Source: Dichetophora obliterata (lineage: Eukaryota > Arthropoda > Insecta > Diptera > Sciomyzidae). From it: a DNA stretch of 64,000 nucleotides. Position numbers and translations under genes: made by a program. The notes below the pieces were generated by a model, which did not search any database, had not been told where the DNA came from, and was given only the letters and a program-made list of their open reading frames with translations. Location of the stretch: the NCBI GenBank assembly GCA_963920525.1, contig OY986437.1, positions 115,002,715 through 115,066,714 of the forward strand, read 5' to 3'. Below are positions 22,640 through 34,712 of this stretch, piece by piece (the stretch's first letter is position 1; the number at the start of each line of letters is the position of its first letter).

Positions 22640-24114
22640 ATAAATGGCGCTGTTTTTTACGCTCTTTCTCATTCTCTTCGTTCATGTCCTGCGTTCCCTT
22701 TACCACAGAATTCATCCAGCATATGCTGTCGCCCGTGCTACTTGCTGCGGGCAGGCAGAACTTCCGTATGGGCAAAACGCCCGTTCGGGCGACTTTGGTC
22801 ATCCCTATTCCAGAGCATCTAAAAATACACTTCCTGGTTGAAGGATTTGCGTAAAATCCAAAATCATTGACAATTTTTACCTGTTGGACCAAAAAACTGG
22901 ACCAAAAAACTGGTTTTCAAAAATCGTAGGGAGTTGTGAAGCACGACCAAAAATAGCAGAAATTTGAATTTTTTGGTTAAAATCGGGATCGGAAAAAGTG
23001 ATAAATTATTATGATTAATATGTACTAGAGTTAATAAAATGGAAAGAAATAAACATTTTGAAGTTTTCTCATAGTTTTTAGAGTTTTTATAGTTTTAATA
23101 GTTTTCTCATAGTTTTCGCATAGTTTTCAAAGTATTCTCATTGCTTTCTTATAGGTTTCAAATTTTCCTAACAGGTTTATCATAGTTATCTTATATTTAT
23201 ACGTCAATGTACATTACCAAGATCCATTGAGCAATGAAAGCGTAATTTCTTATATATAAAAAAATTTAATAACTCATTCCATTTTCATGCGATTTTCATA
23301 AATAAACATTAATTTTCTTATCTATAAAGTGTATTTTCAGAAAATTTATACGTTTACAGTAGCCTTTAACAAACCTTTGGGAGTAAATAGTCCTCAAAGT
23401 TGAAAAAATTTAAAAAAGGTATAATTTTAGGTTTGGCCGATTATACTTCAAAAAGTTTTTCTTATCGTTTTTAAGATATGTACACATTTTACAAGCTTTA
23501 TCAGTTTTCTTTCCAAAATTGCTTAAAAATCGAAAATTTGTTAAAAAATTGCTGAGTTAATTATTTATCAATGCGTCAGGTTCCTAAAAATCGGTTTTTA
23601 CGGTAAAATTAAATTTTAGGGGTGTTTTTATAATTTCAAGTATGGTATCTTATTATAATCGGCCAGATCTAAAATCTGTGCTATGTCACTTCAACAGTAC
23701 ATTTTCATTGTAGTAACGTGTAATTAATACTTTATAAATACTTAATTTTTTTGTAAATTATTTCCATAAAATTATGCATCAGTCTATGGGATTTACTTTA
23801 ACATTAACAAGTTCCATCAAGTTCGTTGCATCTGTTAAAAGAAAACATTAAAAAAAAAAAATCAAACTATCAACTTTGACAGAGTGCAGGAATTGAAAGA
23901 ACTAAAGTTTTGCAAACACTGATAACGTCATTCGGCTAAGAGATTAATTTTATGTTGGATTCGGTATGTCTTGGTATTTAGACGGAAATGTAATATCTAA
24001 AAAAAAATAAATTTTAAAGGTTCTATAAAAATATAGAGTAAAAATGGTTTTTACTTTGAGCGCACTCGGTTTAAGAGATATTGAACTCAAAATTCCACAT
24101 TTCTGATCCTCTTA
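22640..24114. other. Noncoding region with cryptic TAGTTTTC repeats
   Basis: No gene supported. A GC-richer patch at 22690-22830 contains the palindrome CGCCCGTTCGGGCG and overlapping frames on both strands, neither recognisable. At 23060-23190 the motif CATAGTTTTC/ATAGTTTTNA recurs irregularly about seven times (cryptically simple sequence). Confidence 0.45.
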
Positions 24115-24615
24115 ATGGGTGGTGTGATTAAATACTGAATGCGAGTGTTTACTCAAAAGTTTTGAGGGAATACTCAATTTGGGGTGAATTGTACTTTCGT
24201 TAAGCTTAACGAAAATTCTCCACTCCTACTTTTTGACATTTGAGAGGGCTCTCAACTTTAGTGTGAATAAAGTTTAAATTTGAAATCTCTGTTTTAGTAA
24301 GTACTCAAGAAAAGTTGAGGGTGGGACTACTTACCTCCACGTGCTATTTCTTGAAAGAAAGTTTTATTTTTTTACAAATATTAATTCAGAAATGTTTAAT
24401 GAAAGTGTCGATGAGGAATTTCGTGGAAGCAATGTAGGAAAAAAGAAAATGTTGTATTGCAAGTGATGACGAACTTATTAGTTTGTTAGTGAAGCATCCT
24501 TTTTTATTTGAAAAAAGCCAGACGCCTCAAATGAAGCAGAAAAAAAATAAGATTAAACTTCAAATGGAAGAACAAATAAAAAAGAGTGGAGTTATATTAA
24601 ACGTATAACATATAA
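24115..24615 (+). mobile_element. 5' fragment of a PIF/Harbinger-like element
   Basis: The region holds GGGTGGTGTGATTAAATACT at its left, dense short inverted motifs including the perfect 20-bp palindrome at 24195-24214, and then a coding remnant of a MADF/Myb-type protein (24392-24608). PIF/Harbinger elements encode such a DNA-binding partner besides the transposase. The element stops at an A-run where a Helentron-like repeat begins. Confidence 0.45.
24392..24608 (+). pseudogene. MADF/Myb-SANT-like N-terminal fragment
   Basis: Starting at ATG 24392 (MFNESVDEEFRG) and continuing after a one-base shift, the frame reads SDDELISLLVKHPFLFEKSQ, resembling helix 1 of a MADF domain (D-E-x-L-I-x-L-V-x-x-H-P-x-L-Y-D/E-K). 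It then becomes lysine-rich and stops at 24606-24608. Only about 40 residues of the domain remain and the later conserved tryptophan helix is missing. Could also be a host MADF gene fragment. Confidence 0.45.
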
Positions 24616-24633
24616 ACAAAAAAAAAAAAAAAA

Positions 24634-26190
24634 CAGATGCGTCGCAGGACAAACAAGAGAAGCGAAGCTTTTTCGCAGTTTTATACGTTTCATAATTTAA
24701 TGGTTTTTTTAATAAAAAAAATTTTTAAATTGAAAAATTTTAAATACCTAATGTTAACTAAAAAAAATAATTTTCCACGAGTAAATTTTATTACCTTACA
24801 TTATTATTTTACATTAATTTTGAATTATTTTTGTAAATGTTAATGAAATTATTGGGTTTTAGAACCTAAAATATCAAACGTATATTATATAGATGTAATG
24901 TCATCGATATTTCTAGCAAATATTACATCAATAGTTGTCCTAATCTTGTTGTGCAAATATTTGGATCGCTTGTTATTCGCAAACTATATTTATCAAAACA
25001 GCATTGTTTAAGGCTTAGAATTTGTATGAAACTGGTTTTTTTTTATATTTCAAAAGTATAGTCTTTCTGACGTTAATGTCCAATTATAACAGAAGTAACG
25101 TAATATGATCTAATGTCAGTTGAGCAATGCCTTCTTTTACTTATTGTTTGAAACAATGCTTTCTTATGCAAGTGGTTTTAATAAACGTAACGTAACGTGA
25201 GGGGACGTATAAATCCGTGGATTTTAGATTTCTACGTTACTTTACATTACGTCTTGTCAAATGAACATTGTATTTTCAGTTCGACAGCCGTTTTAGTAGG
25301 TGTCGAGACACAGTGTTTCGTCTACATTCATTCTCTTTATATGCATTTATCTCGAAACTAATTTTTTCGGCATGGTGTTCTAGAAAAAACAAAAACTATT
25401 TAGCTGAATCATCTGAAATTTAAAATTGCTATTCATAACAACGGTGGCTATCGCTGGAACTAGAATCAAAGTTTTAATTAAAAAACATCGTATATTTTTA
25501 ACATCGTATATAGTTTTAATTAAAAAACTTAATAACCGGTAGAAAACAAGCTGTTTTAAGAACTTAATTTTCAACAGCGCGTCATTCTGTCAATTTTTCA
25601 TATCTTTTTTTTCTAGTGCCAACCATAGTTGCACTCATAGTGATTAATAATATTCTAGGTTTTAATTTTTCAGATAAATAGAACAGTCAAAATCTACAAC
25701 AACGCCCATGACACTTTTCCTTGAGAGCGTCTCAGTGACCACCATTTTGAACAATATCAACAATTTTTTAAATTAAAAAAATATTTTTTTTATGATGAAT
25801 GAGAGTTACAGTACACCTTAAAAGTTTAAATATCGCTGTTTAATATTTTAACTTTTTAAAAAATCCTAAAAATATCTTAAATTTTCGAGCGCTAGACCAC
25901 CATCCTTGCCTTAAGTGCCTATGAACATTCATGTCTGAATTCGCAGTTAAAATCCACCCGTGCATCCATGGAACCTTGCTGCTTTTGTTGTTTGGATAGC
26001 TAATGCAAAATGCTTTTCACTATGATTCCATGGCGAGTTGATCCTAGGTTGGGTTTTCTTCAAGTTGACATAATGGTGTTTCTAGCTCGATAGTGCTTCC
26101 CTGCACAAAATTGAGTCAAGTTGGACTTCTGCCATTCTATTCGCCATTTTTTCTTAGTATTAATGTGTGCGTTCAGAAGGTGCAAAATTT
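24634..26190 (-). mobile_element. Helentron-like repeat, copy A
   Basis: The plus-strand left edge reads AGATGCGTCNNNGGACA...GAAGCGAAGCTTTTTCGCA after an A-run; on the minus strand this is a 3' end with the hairpin AAGC-TTC-GCTT. At 24893-25008 the minus strand encodes the C-terminal part of an AP-type endonuclease (DPNICTTRLG, then IDVIFARNIDDIT with a one-base deletion). Its N-terminal part is at 25915-25960. Helentrons are rolling-circle elements that carry such an endonuclease. The endonuclease is split by a TTAA-flanked insertion (25012-25910). The right portion, to about 26190, is shared with copy C. No helicase or Rep sequence is present. Confidence 0.6.
25012..25910. mobile_element. 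TTAA-flanked insertion within copy A
   Basis: Copy D shows the uninterrupted sequence; here 899 bp are inserted with TTAA at 25008-25011 and 25911-25914. The insertion ends GGCTTAG... and ...CTTGCC have only a few inverted bases. TTAA target duplication points to piggyBac-type mobilisation. Noncoding. Copy C has the homologous insertion at the same site. Confidence 0.65.
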
Positions 26191-29100
26191 AAGAAATAAG
26201 AAATAAGAACAACGCCTTAACAAGAAACATTATTAAATTTGGAATAAGAAAGTTGAAAAAAATAAATATATTTGCCGCATTTCTTTTTATGTTCAGATGC
26301 AGTAAAACTTTGGTTTAGTTACTGAAGGTTAGTAAAACATATAAAATATTTTGTTAGTGAATTGTCTATATTTTAGTTTTGTTATTGAAGACTAAAAAAT
26401 ATTGGCTTCTTATGAGAATGTCCATAGCAAATTGATCAATAAAGAGGCTTAGTCCATAAATGTGGTAACGCCTTATACTTATGATATAAACATTCACAGA
26501 ATTTATAAACAAATATATTTTGTGTGTCTGATTTCAATAATCAATTAAATTAAAATAAACATTTTAATATTCAAATTACTTTAAAAACAATATAATTGAA
26601 GTGATTATAATAAATGCATATTAAATGAATTTTTCAGTGAAAATTAATTGAAATTTATTTCAAGCTCGCTCGTGATGCTGAATTCCAACAAAATTGTAAT
26701 TATTTGCAAATAATTGAAATCGATCGAGTATCAATTTAATATTAAATTCAATTAAAATAAATCTGAATATGGAGAGAAAAACAGGCAACAAAAACAGTAA
26801 CAAAGACGATGACACCGTAACAAATTTTGCCAACTTGCCCATTCGAGCGTGAGAGCGAACGTAAATTTTTAATTTTAAGGTACTTGTCAAAAACTGAAGT
26901 TGGGCACCACTGACACTGGCAACAGCAACAACTGCACTGCATTGTAGGCCAGAAGCAGTGATGCCAAGCCATGCGGCAGGTGTCGACGAAAAAAGTAATG
27001 ACAATAAAAGCTGGCAGCTACTGTTGTTGCTGCTGCTACTATTGGCTGGAGCGTAGCGACGCTATTCTGGCAAAAACAAACGAAGTAATTAATTATGAAG
27101 TTCGTGACACAATGTGTCCACATGCAACACTGACGCTTGAACAGTATTTAAATTCGCATTTTTGACGCTGGAAGCAACAGAAGGCAAGAGCTCAAAATCA
27201 GATCTGCCTGTGTTGCCAATAGCCAGTGTTGCCTATTGTGTTAAGTCGTGACTAAACAGTGACGAAAAAAATTAATACAATTTCGCGTCGAGTAGCTGTA
27301 GTAGCAGGAGTTTATTTTTCGATTAAGCTACTTTAGGCGAATAAAAATTTAGGCGAATCATTTTGCGGATATACTTGTTGTAGTTGTTGTTGTTGTTGTT
27401 GCATCTGCTGTTGGTGTGTTGTTAACTAAATTTTATTTGCAAAGCTGACAACAAACAAAAAGCGGAGCAGATTCCAAAATCTAAAGAATACACAATGTCA
27501 GCAAACTTTGCTGCAATTGCGCTAGCAAAACAGCACAGCAACAACAACAACAACGAGAGCAAAATAGAAAATCACATTTTTAAATTGTTGACAAATGTTT
27601 TTTGTACCCTGCAGCGGCTTAACAACAGACGGTATAAATGACAACGGCTGTAGATGTCAACAACTAGAAGTGGGTGGGGCACAACCTCCAATAACGTGGA
27701 ACATGCAACTGAGTTGAATAGCGCAGCTCTACAAATTCAAACAAATTTCAACAAAAATTCTTCCTCAAGCGCTAAGCTAAGTAGATCTTGTTGTTTTAAA
27801 GTAGTTTTTGTTGAAAACCTAGAACATGCTCTACACATAAATGTCTCATTTTTTGCCCTTATTTAGATTGACCTCTGCAAAAAGAAATGGCTATTATTTA
27901 ACATTTAATGTTAATGTTAAAATATAACCTTGCAGCTAGCTGCTGGCTGACTTCCTGTTGTTGCTGTGGAAGCTTGTCTGAAATCTCGCATCAAAACAGC
28001 GCAAATCTGACAAAATGAGCTGTAATGACAAACTGCGCTATAAACATATACAAAAAAAAAAAAAACAAAAACGATGACATAAAAAAATAAACAAAATAAA
28101 AATAAAATTTCCGAGTTATGTTAAGGGTCAGACAAATAAAAAAGGTTCGCCAAGCATTCCAGTTAATGAAGATTAGGCCAGTTAACAGTATGAGCATAAA
28201 AACCCACACCAAAAAACACACCACCACTACCCCCAACAACAATTTTATCTACAAGGACAAAATAATTTATTTAATAATGCCATCAATAATAATGTTGAAG
28301 TTTAATTTGCACGTCTTGTTGTTATAAATTTACACTCAAAGTTGTATAAAATGACAAAGCTTCGAAACGTGCAGGCTTGAAATTAGTTCAAACATATTCT
28401 TTTTGGTATTTATACCATACATTATAAAGTATGCTTTTAGGCGATAAGTGTGAGAGTGACATTGCGGCTTGAATAAAATTTAGCATCTAACGGTATAATG
28501 TCGTTATTGCTTTTGAGGCCACAAATATGCTTGTTTATTCGTACTAATTCATATTACAAATATTTTTACGGAAAGCTTCGACTTCGTGGCGAGTAGCACT
28601 AACTGAGATACAATTGACCCAAAAATGCATACATTTTTGTTCATATGTGGTTTATTTCATGTGTAGTAGAATTTAAAAGAGAAACTGGTGAAGAAAACGA
28701 AGTGTGTGATTATGCTAACACCGAAATGCAACTTTTTTTAAAAAATGTGACAATTTTGAAGTGCTTTAATAAGTTATTATTTAAGGTTCTACCCACTGAA
28801 CCATATGCGAAGGTTTTGCGTAAAGTGATAGTTTTTTTTTTGTGAATTTTGTTTTTTTTTTAATTTGTATGATCAATTTTCTTTCTAGAGAATATAAAAT
28901 TCGAGAAAGTTTTTTACATAAGAATAGTGTAATTATTTTGCAAATCTATTGACATATTTTTTGAGCCTAAAAACAAACATTCTGTTATCATTTTGGTATG
29001 AAACAATTACTCACAAAAACCATTTTTTATTCATAAATAAGTTAAGAAATGAATAATAAATGCTATTTTTTCATATTCTAATGGATATACCACAACTTTA

Positions 29101-29374
29101 TTCAAATAAAGCATATTATCGATATTCAAATATAAGACAATTTATGATTGAAAAAGTTTCATTTGTGAGTGCCAAAAAAGTGCTTTTCTATAATTCGTTT
29201 ATTAGCTCGTCTTCGAACAAAAAAAAAATCGCTTTTGAGAGGCATTTTAATTCGACGAATGAGTCCAAAAGGGTTTAAAATTAACTTTTCTTCCCGAAAA
29301 GTTTTATAAATGAATTAAAAAAATATAGTTTTGGTTCAATGGGTAGATTAAAATATGGCCCTGTCCAAAAAGAA
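26191..29374. other. Probable unique intergenic or intronic DNA
   Basis: No TIR element recognised. Around 26820-27650 the sequence appears less AT-rich, with GCTGCTGCTAC, TTGTTGTTGTTG (27385-27402) and CAACAACAACAAC (27540-27553) runs and a TATA-like GGTATAAATG at 27629. Such features are common in 5' flanks of fly genes. Overlapping frames on both strands (26660-27165) come from the repetitive composition. I see no exon with a recognisable product. Confidence 0.4.
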
Positions 29375-29735
29375 AAAAAAAAGATGCGTCATTAGACACT
29401 CGCCGGAAGCGAAGCTTTTTTGCATTTCCATAGATGTGATAATTTAATTGTTTTTGTTTGGTAAAATACTTTTAAAATTAAAAAAATTTCACATAAAAAA
29501 AACACTCGTTAATATTCACACTTGTTAATTTTATTGCATTTCCTTATTATATTATTTATTACATGTTACATTAATTTTAAATTATTTTTGCAAACGTTTT
29601 TAATTATTATTATGGAATTTTATTAATGCAATTAAAGGCTTATAATAACTAAAATAGCAAACGTATATTATACATGCAATGTTATCATCAATATATCTGG
29701 CAAATACTGCATCAAGAGTTGTCCCCTTTCAATCC
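29375..29735 (-). mobile_element. Helentron-like repeat, copy B (3' part)
   Basis: It begins with AGATGCGTCATTAGACACTC and GGAAGCGAAGCTTTTTTGCA, as in the other copies, and ends within the endonuclease fragment: the minus strand at 29685-29725 encodes LDAVFARYIDD. Only about 360 bp remain. Unlike A and C it lacks the TTAA insertion because the copy ends before that site. Confidence 0.6.
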
Positions 29736-30100
29736 AAATGCTTGTGTATAATCGATGAACTGCTTGCGGCGAAGGCAATTATTGCCTAATGAATATAAAT
29801 ACACAGCGCCGCTCTAAAACAAAACAAAAGAAAAAACGAAAATCTTTTATTTCTTTGATATGGATTGTTTTAATCCAATAAGGACGATGATGCCATATGG
29901 CATCAATAAGTCGGATGTTACAAAACTAACCGTATCACATAAAAATTAGTCAAAATCAAAATTAGGAAAAATAAGCACATGTGTGCAAAAAAATTGTCCC
30001 GTCTTTAAGGAGTTAAGGAGATTGATACAAAAACGTTAGTGGCGAACAAAAAATTTGAACTTAAAATTTTGTTTTGAAAAAAAAAATTACAACAAACACA
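29736..30100. other. Spacer without recognised feature
   Basis: AT-rich noncoding sequence between Helentron-like copy B and the island at 30.1 kb. Confidence 0.4.
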
Positions 30101-31480
30101 AGGAAAAGTTAAAAATTTTGGGTCACAACTGTTACTTTGCCAGGAAACCCGCCATAGGACCTTCGGGGAATCTGCCTGTCCCAAGCCAGGAGTAGAAGCG
30201 GTGAGGGTTTGTTATTGGATGGGCAGTTCATGGGGCACGGCTCATGAACTGATCTCATAATGAGTTCATTCTTGAGGCACGGCTCTTGAATGTTCATCTG
30301 ATAACTGTAAAAGAAAAAGGTTTACCTTGAGCCTTGGTTGTTGGTTGCCAAATTCTTGGAGAAAGCATGGTTTTGATATTAACTTATCATAACACCGTCA
30401 TTGTAATATGCTTTCGATGGACGATCAATCCAACATAACTTGAAGAACGGGGACAGTCATCCATCAATGATGAGGAGACCTGATCTATCGTTGTTCTGCA
30501 GACCTTATTTTAGAATAAAGGTTTTATGTAGGAAACATTTAATCTTTGGCCCGTTGTATAAGCCAATTGGTATACAACGGCTCATGTTTCCTAGTTTTCC
30601 GAAAGAGGCTTTTTATTAAGTCTTAATTAGGTTAACGAAGTCGCATAAGTAGATTTGTGGTTTACCTGGTTTTACTGGGAAACCAATGGTTATTTTTAAC
30701 CTAGTCATGTACAGTTCTAGTGGCTGAAGGTGTCACAGTCAAATATAAATATAAACAGTCAAAGAACTTTTGGTCTGTAAGACGGGATGTTGAAGAGCCT
30801 TGTCGGGTGGAGCCTTGAGCCCAGGTATTGACTGTTGTTCGGGTTTGGCCCACGTAGGGTTTCCAATGCGCTCTGGCTGTGGTTAGGCCGGTGTGAGTTA
30901 CACTTAACTTGAACTCGGGCTAGTGATTCCCTTAAATTACTAAGAGAATGATGGTAGATTGAATCTCGCTAATTTCAAACAGTAAATGTTAGGAAGGTAA
31001 GCAACTACCGGATCAATATACTGTGACCTTTGGAATTTGAGTACAGGCGACGGGGAAACCTAAATAGTTTGAGTTGTGTCCACTGAGATTGAGGAACCTG
31101 ATGATATGATGACAGGCCTAATGTAGTTGCCGCCTTAGTCTTTCGTGTCAAGGAGTGATGACCCTTGATATGATGTAGATGATTATTGCGGCTGAAAAAT
31201 TAATGGGTTATATTATTGGTATTGATACTGAGATAGCCCAAGGTTATTAAAATAACCAAGTCATGTACAAATTCGAGTAGCTAAAAGTGTCACGGCCATG
31301 AATTGCGTCAATCTGACGACAAGATAGATGGGGTTCTGTTGCATGTTATTAGGGGAACCTTTCAAAGTGGTCTTTCTTGAATTCCGAAAGGGCGTTGGCC
31401 GACGCTTCATATTTGTCATAAGCTTTGGAGCACCGTTGAATTAAGCCTTCGCGGCAGGGGTCAACGTTAAAAACATAGTG
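30101..31480. other. Unidentified island with internal direct repeats
   Basis: The stretch looks clearly less AT-rich than its surroundings, with sharp borders near 30100 and 31480, and has no long open frame. Direct repeats: TAACCTAGTCATGTACAGTT plus TAGTGGCTGAAGGTGTCAC (from 30697) matches AATAACCAAGTCATGTACAA plus GAGTAGCTAAAAGTGTCACG (from 31252). GAGGCACGGCTCTTGAATG and GGGGCACGGCTCATGAACT (30230-30300) form another pair. It could be the noncoding part of a retrotransposon or a structured RNA gene; nothing in it is decisive. Confidence 0.4.
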
Positions 31481-31687
31481 ACAAAGTTTTATAAGTTTAT
31501 TTAAAATATGTCAAACTGAAATTTCATAAAAATATCAAAAAAATTTTTCTGATCTATACTACTTATATACTTTCTTAAAATAATACTTTTTTAAAAATTG
31601 TTTTTTTTTTTTATAAATTTTGTTTGGTTTGTGTTACTTTAAAATTAAAATTATTTAAAAAAAATGTAAGTTTCGATTAACCTTAGC

Positions 31688-31902
31688 CTTACCAATACCT
31701 ACCCGGGTGACCTTTTTGTATTTCCTATCTAATTATCTCCCCCGATTTTAATCCAATCTAAATACGCTTTGGACTCACTGAACCAAATATCGATTAATTT
31801 ATAATAATATAAATAAAATATTTTTTCATGTTGCTTCATGCCATTTTTTAAAATTTGTCTTTTTATCTACGTGGCTAACCAATACCCACCTGGGTGACCC
31901 CA
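31688..31902 (+). repeat. Direct repeats of CCAATACCTACCCGGGTGAC type
   Basis: CCAATACCTACCCGGGTGAC (31692-31711) and CCAATACCCACCTGGGTGAC (31879-31898) lie 187 bp apart in AT-rich sequence and stand out by composition. Purpose unknown; may be remnants of an element end. Confidence 0.55.
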
Positions 31903-32606
31903 TTGAAAGTTTTTAGTTTTCTTATTGACTGGCCTTGAAAACGGATACAAAAGTTAAATTTATATACAAATGTAAGAGAAGATTTTTTTTTTATGTATGT
32001 ATTCTGTATGTACATATACACCCGATTTTTAATTTTGTAAGTAATGAGTTGATGTGGATTGACCAAGATGGCAATTTTTTTCACTTAGTTTGGCTGTCGC
32101 TTGCATCTCGATCTGAAATTGCATTCACCCAAACGGGTCGTTCTCGCAAACGCCGGTAACAGGCGTTTCTGTAGAGAAATGTGCAGTTAGGTATTTACCA
32201 AATAGAATCTTATAAAAAAAAGCAGATGCGTCACTGGACACACGAGAGAAGCGAAGCATTTTCGCATTTTCATACGTTTGATAATGTAATGGGTTTTTTA
32301 ATAAAAAAATTTTTAAATTGAAAAACTTTAAATATCTAAAAAAATGTAAAAAAAAAAAACTATATTCCCACCAGTAAATTTTATTACCTTTCATTATTAT
32401 TTTACATTAATTTTTAATTATTTTTGTAAAAGTTAATGAAATTATTGTGTTTTAATATCTAAAATATCAAACGTATTTTATATAGATGTTATGCCATCGA
32501 TATTTCTAGCAAATATTACATCAATAGTGTTGTCCTTATCATGGTGTGCAAAAATTTGGATCGCTTATCATACCCACATTATATTTATCAAGACAACATT
32601 GCTTAA

Positions 32607-33594
32607 TTCCAACAATTTTTATGAAACTGTTTTTTTTTTTATATTTCAAAAGTATAGTCTTTCTGACGTTATTTTCACTTCTACAGCCGTTTTTGTAGGT
32701 GTCGAGCCACAGTGTGTAGTCTAGATTCATTCTCTTTGTACTCATTTATCTCGAAACTACTTTTTTCGGCATGGTGTTGTAGAAAAAAAAAACTACTCAG
32801 CCGAATCCTCTGAAATCTAAATATGCTATTCATAACATCAGTTCATAACGTGGCTATCGCTGGAACTTGAATCAAAGTTTTATTTAAAAAAACATCGTAT
32901 ATTTTACACTTAATAACTGGTAAAAAAACAAACTGTTTTAAGAACTTAATTTTCAATAGCGTGTCATTTTGTCAATTTTTCATATCTTTTTCGAGTGCAC
33001 TAGAGTGGACCATGAAAGAAAAAAAAAATTGTTTTTTTTGTTTTCATTTGCAATTCCATTTGAAATAAGGAAACAGTTAAGATTTTTTTTTTCCAAAAAA
33101 TTTTCAGTTTATTCAGTTTAATAAGGGTATCACCTCAAATTACGTGAATAACTCAGGGGGACAAAATTTTAATTTTTGGATTTTCCCAGCAATATTTGTA
33201 TTATTTTCGATTAATCTTGGTTCGCTGATTTCATCATCATCATGTAATTTATCATCAATTACAATAGTTTCAGCCCTTGGGGCCTTTTTTAAATAAGGTC
33301 CACTCTATAGTGCACTCATAGTGCTTTATAATATTTTTGGTTTTTATTTTTCAGATAAGTAGAAAAGTCAAAATCTACAACAACGCCCATGCCCCTTTTC
33401 CTTGAGAGCGTCTCATTGAGCGCCATTTTGAACCAGATCAACAATTTTTTAAATTAAAAAAATAAATTTTTTTATAATGAATGAGTGCTACAATATACTT
33501 TAAAAGTTTAAATATCGTTGTTTAATTTTTTTAACTTTTTAAAAAAATCCTAAAAATAACTTAAATTTTCTAGTGCTCGACCACCGGTCAGGCC
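32607..33594. mobile_element. TTAA-flanked insertion within copy C
   Basis: Homologous to the insertion in copy A and bounded by TTAA at 32603-32606 and 33595-33598. It contains the later MITE 33003-33305; without that its length is about 685 bp. Noncoding. Confidence 0.65.
33003..33305. mobile_element. 303-bp MITE with GAGTGGACC ends
   Basis: GAGTGGACC at the left and GGTCCACTC at the right are flanked by TA (33001-33002, 33306-33307). Copy A lacks the segment at the corresponding site, which gives an empty-site comparison supporting insertion. Tc1/mariner-type by its TA duplication. Confidence 0.8.
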
Positions 33595-34345
33595 TTAAGT
33601 TAAAACATTAATATCGACACCTAAAACAATTGGCATCTTGTGATAATTTTCAACCCGTTCAATGGAACCTTGCTACTTTTGTTGTTTGGATAGCTAATGC
33701 ACAATGCTTTTTACTACATTTCCATGGCGAATTGAGCCTGAGTTGGGTTTTCGTCGAGTTGACAATATGGCGTTTCTAACACGATAGTGTTTCCATGCGC
33801 AACATTGGCCCCATTCAGCGGAAAATTTGCTACGTAGCTATTCCACAACTTTCGGGCTGAATGGTATGTATCATAATGCTCTCAAACAACATGCTCCCCG
33901 ACCGGTCGCCATCTTAGGTATCGAAAATTGTATTCTACTTTGGTTGAGCTGCTTATGCTCTTTTCATTTTGACAGCTAAAAAAACATGGCTGCAAATTGT
34001 TAATTGTTGCTGAAGTTGTGCTGTGAAGTGAAAATAGATAATTATTAATTATTAGAAGATTATTCTATCATTCTTCAATAAAGCTGTTCATTAATGATTT
34101 CTTGTGTGAAACGAATGCACAATAGTATTTTAGATGTTAAAAAAAAACAACGAATGGCGAACAGCTGTTTGCTGTTTGACGTTTTGCAAAAAAACCCATT
34201 CAGCAGAAAGTATCACTTTATGCTACTTCGCTACCTGAGCACTTTTTCGGCAGGAATGCGGCCATTGAATCGAATTGGACTTCGGCCATTCTATTCACCA
34301 TTTTTTTCTTAGTATAAATGTGTGCGTTCAGAAGACACAAAATTT

Positions 34346-34710
34346 ACTAAACATATTGAGTCTTTAATCAGCATTAGTTTCCGCTGCATTGTGTGCCTGC
34401 TGAACGGTTTTTTACATTTTATGTCAGCGCAGTGACAGAAATAAAATAAAATAATAAATAAAACAGTTGAGCAACTGTTCCATATTAACAGATCTAAGAA
34501 GTTTCGTGGAGAAACCAAATCAGGGGCAGAAAGTAAACTGCACTTTGCTTGCTATATTTTTTTGTTTGCCTGGTAGCAAGATCTCAAGTGGAGGCATTAA
34601 AAGAGACTTCACGGCCAGTCAAACAAAAAGCAAATATCAAAAATTTTAAATTTATTTTATCTTAGCCTACAGCTACATATACATTGAAAAAAAAAAATAG
34701 TAACATTCAA
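34346..34710. other. Spacer without recognised feature
   Basis: Short AT-rich noncoding stretch; frames present are short and unrecognised. Confidence 0.4.
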
Positions 34711-34712
34711 TA

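Larger units (their letters stand above)
32222..34345 (-). mobile_element. Helentron-like repeat, copy C
   Basis: It shows the same left edge as copy A (AGATGCGTCACTGGACACAC, GAAGCGAAGCATTTTCGCA), the same endonuclease remnant, the same TTAA insertion at the same place and the same right portion (CTTTTGTTGTTTGGATAGCT, ATTCTATTC, GTGTGCGTTCAGAAG). At 33600-33650 the minus strand encodes KMPIVLGVDINV, matching the start of the endonuclease fragment. It also carries a 303-bp MITE (33003-33305) and about 460 bp extra at 33805-34263, bordered by CCATTCAGC motifs. A and C therefore descend from one composite source. Confidence 0.6.

Noticed and set aside
22575..22892. 105-codon minus frame with RKFCLPAASSTGDSICWMNS
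   Set aside because: Overlaps an equally long plus frame, no family recognised, and no exon signals.
26660..27165. Several overlapping frames on both strands as a host gene
   Set aside because: Frames exist on both strands because of CAG/TTG-rich composition; none has a motif, splice support or a recognisable product.
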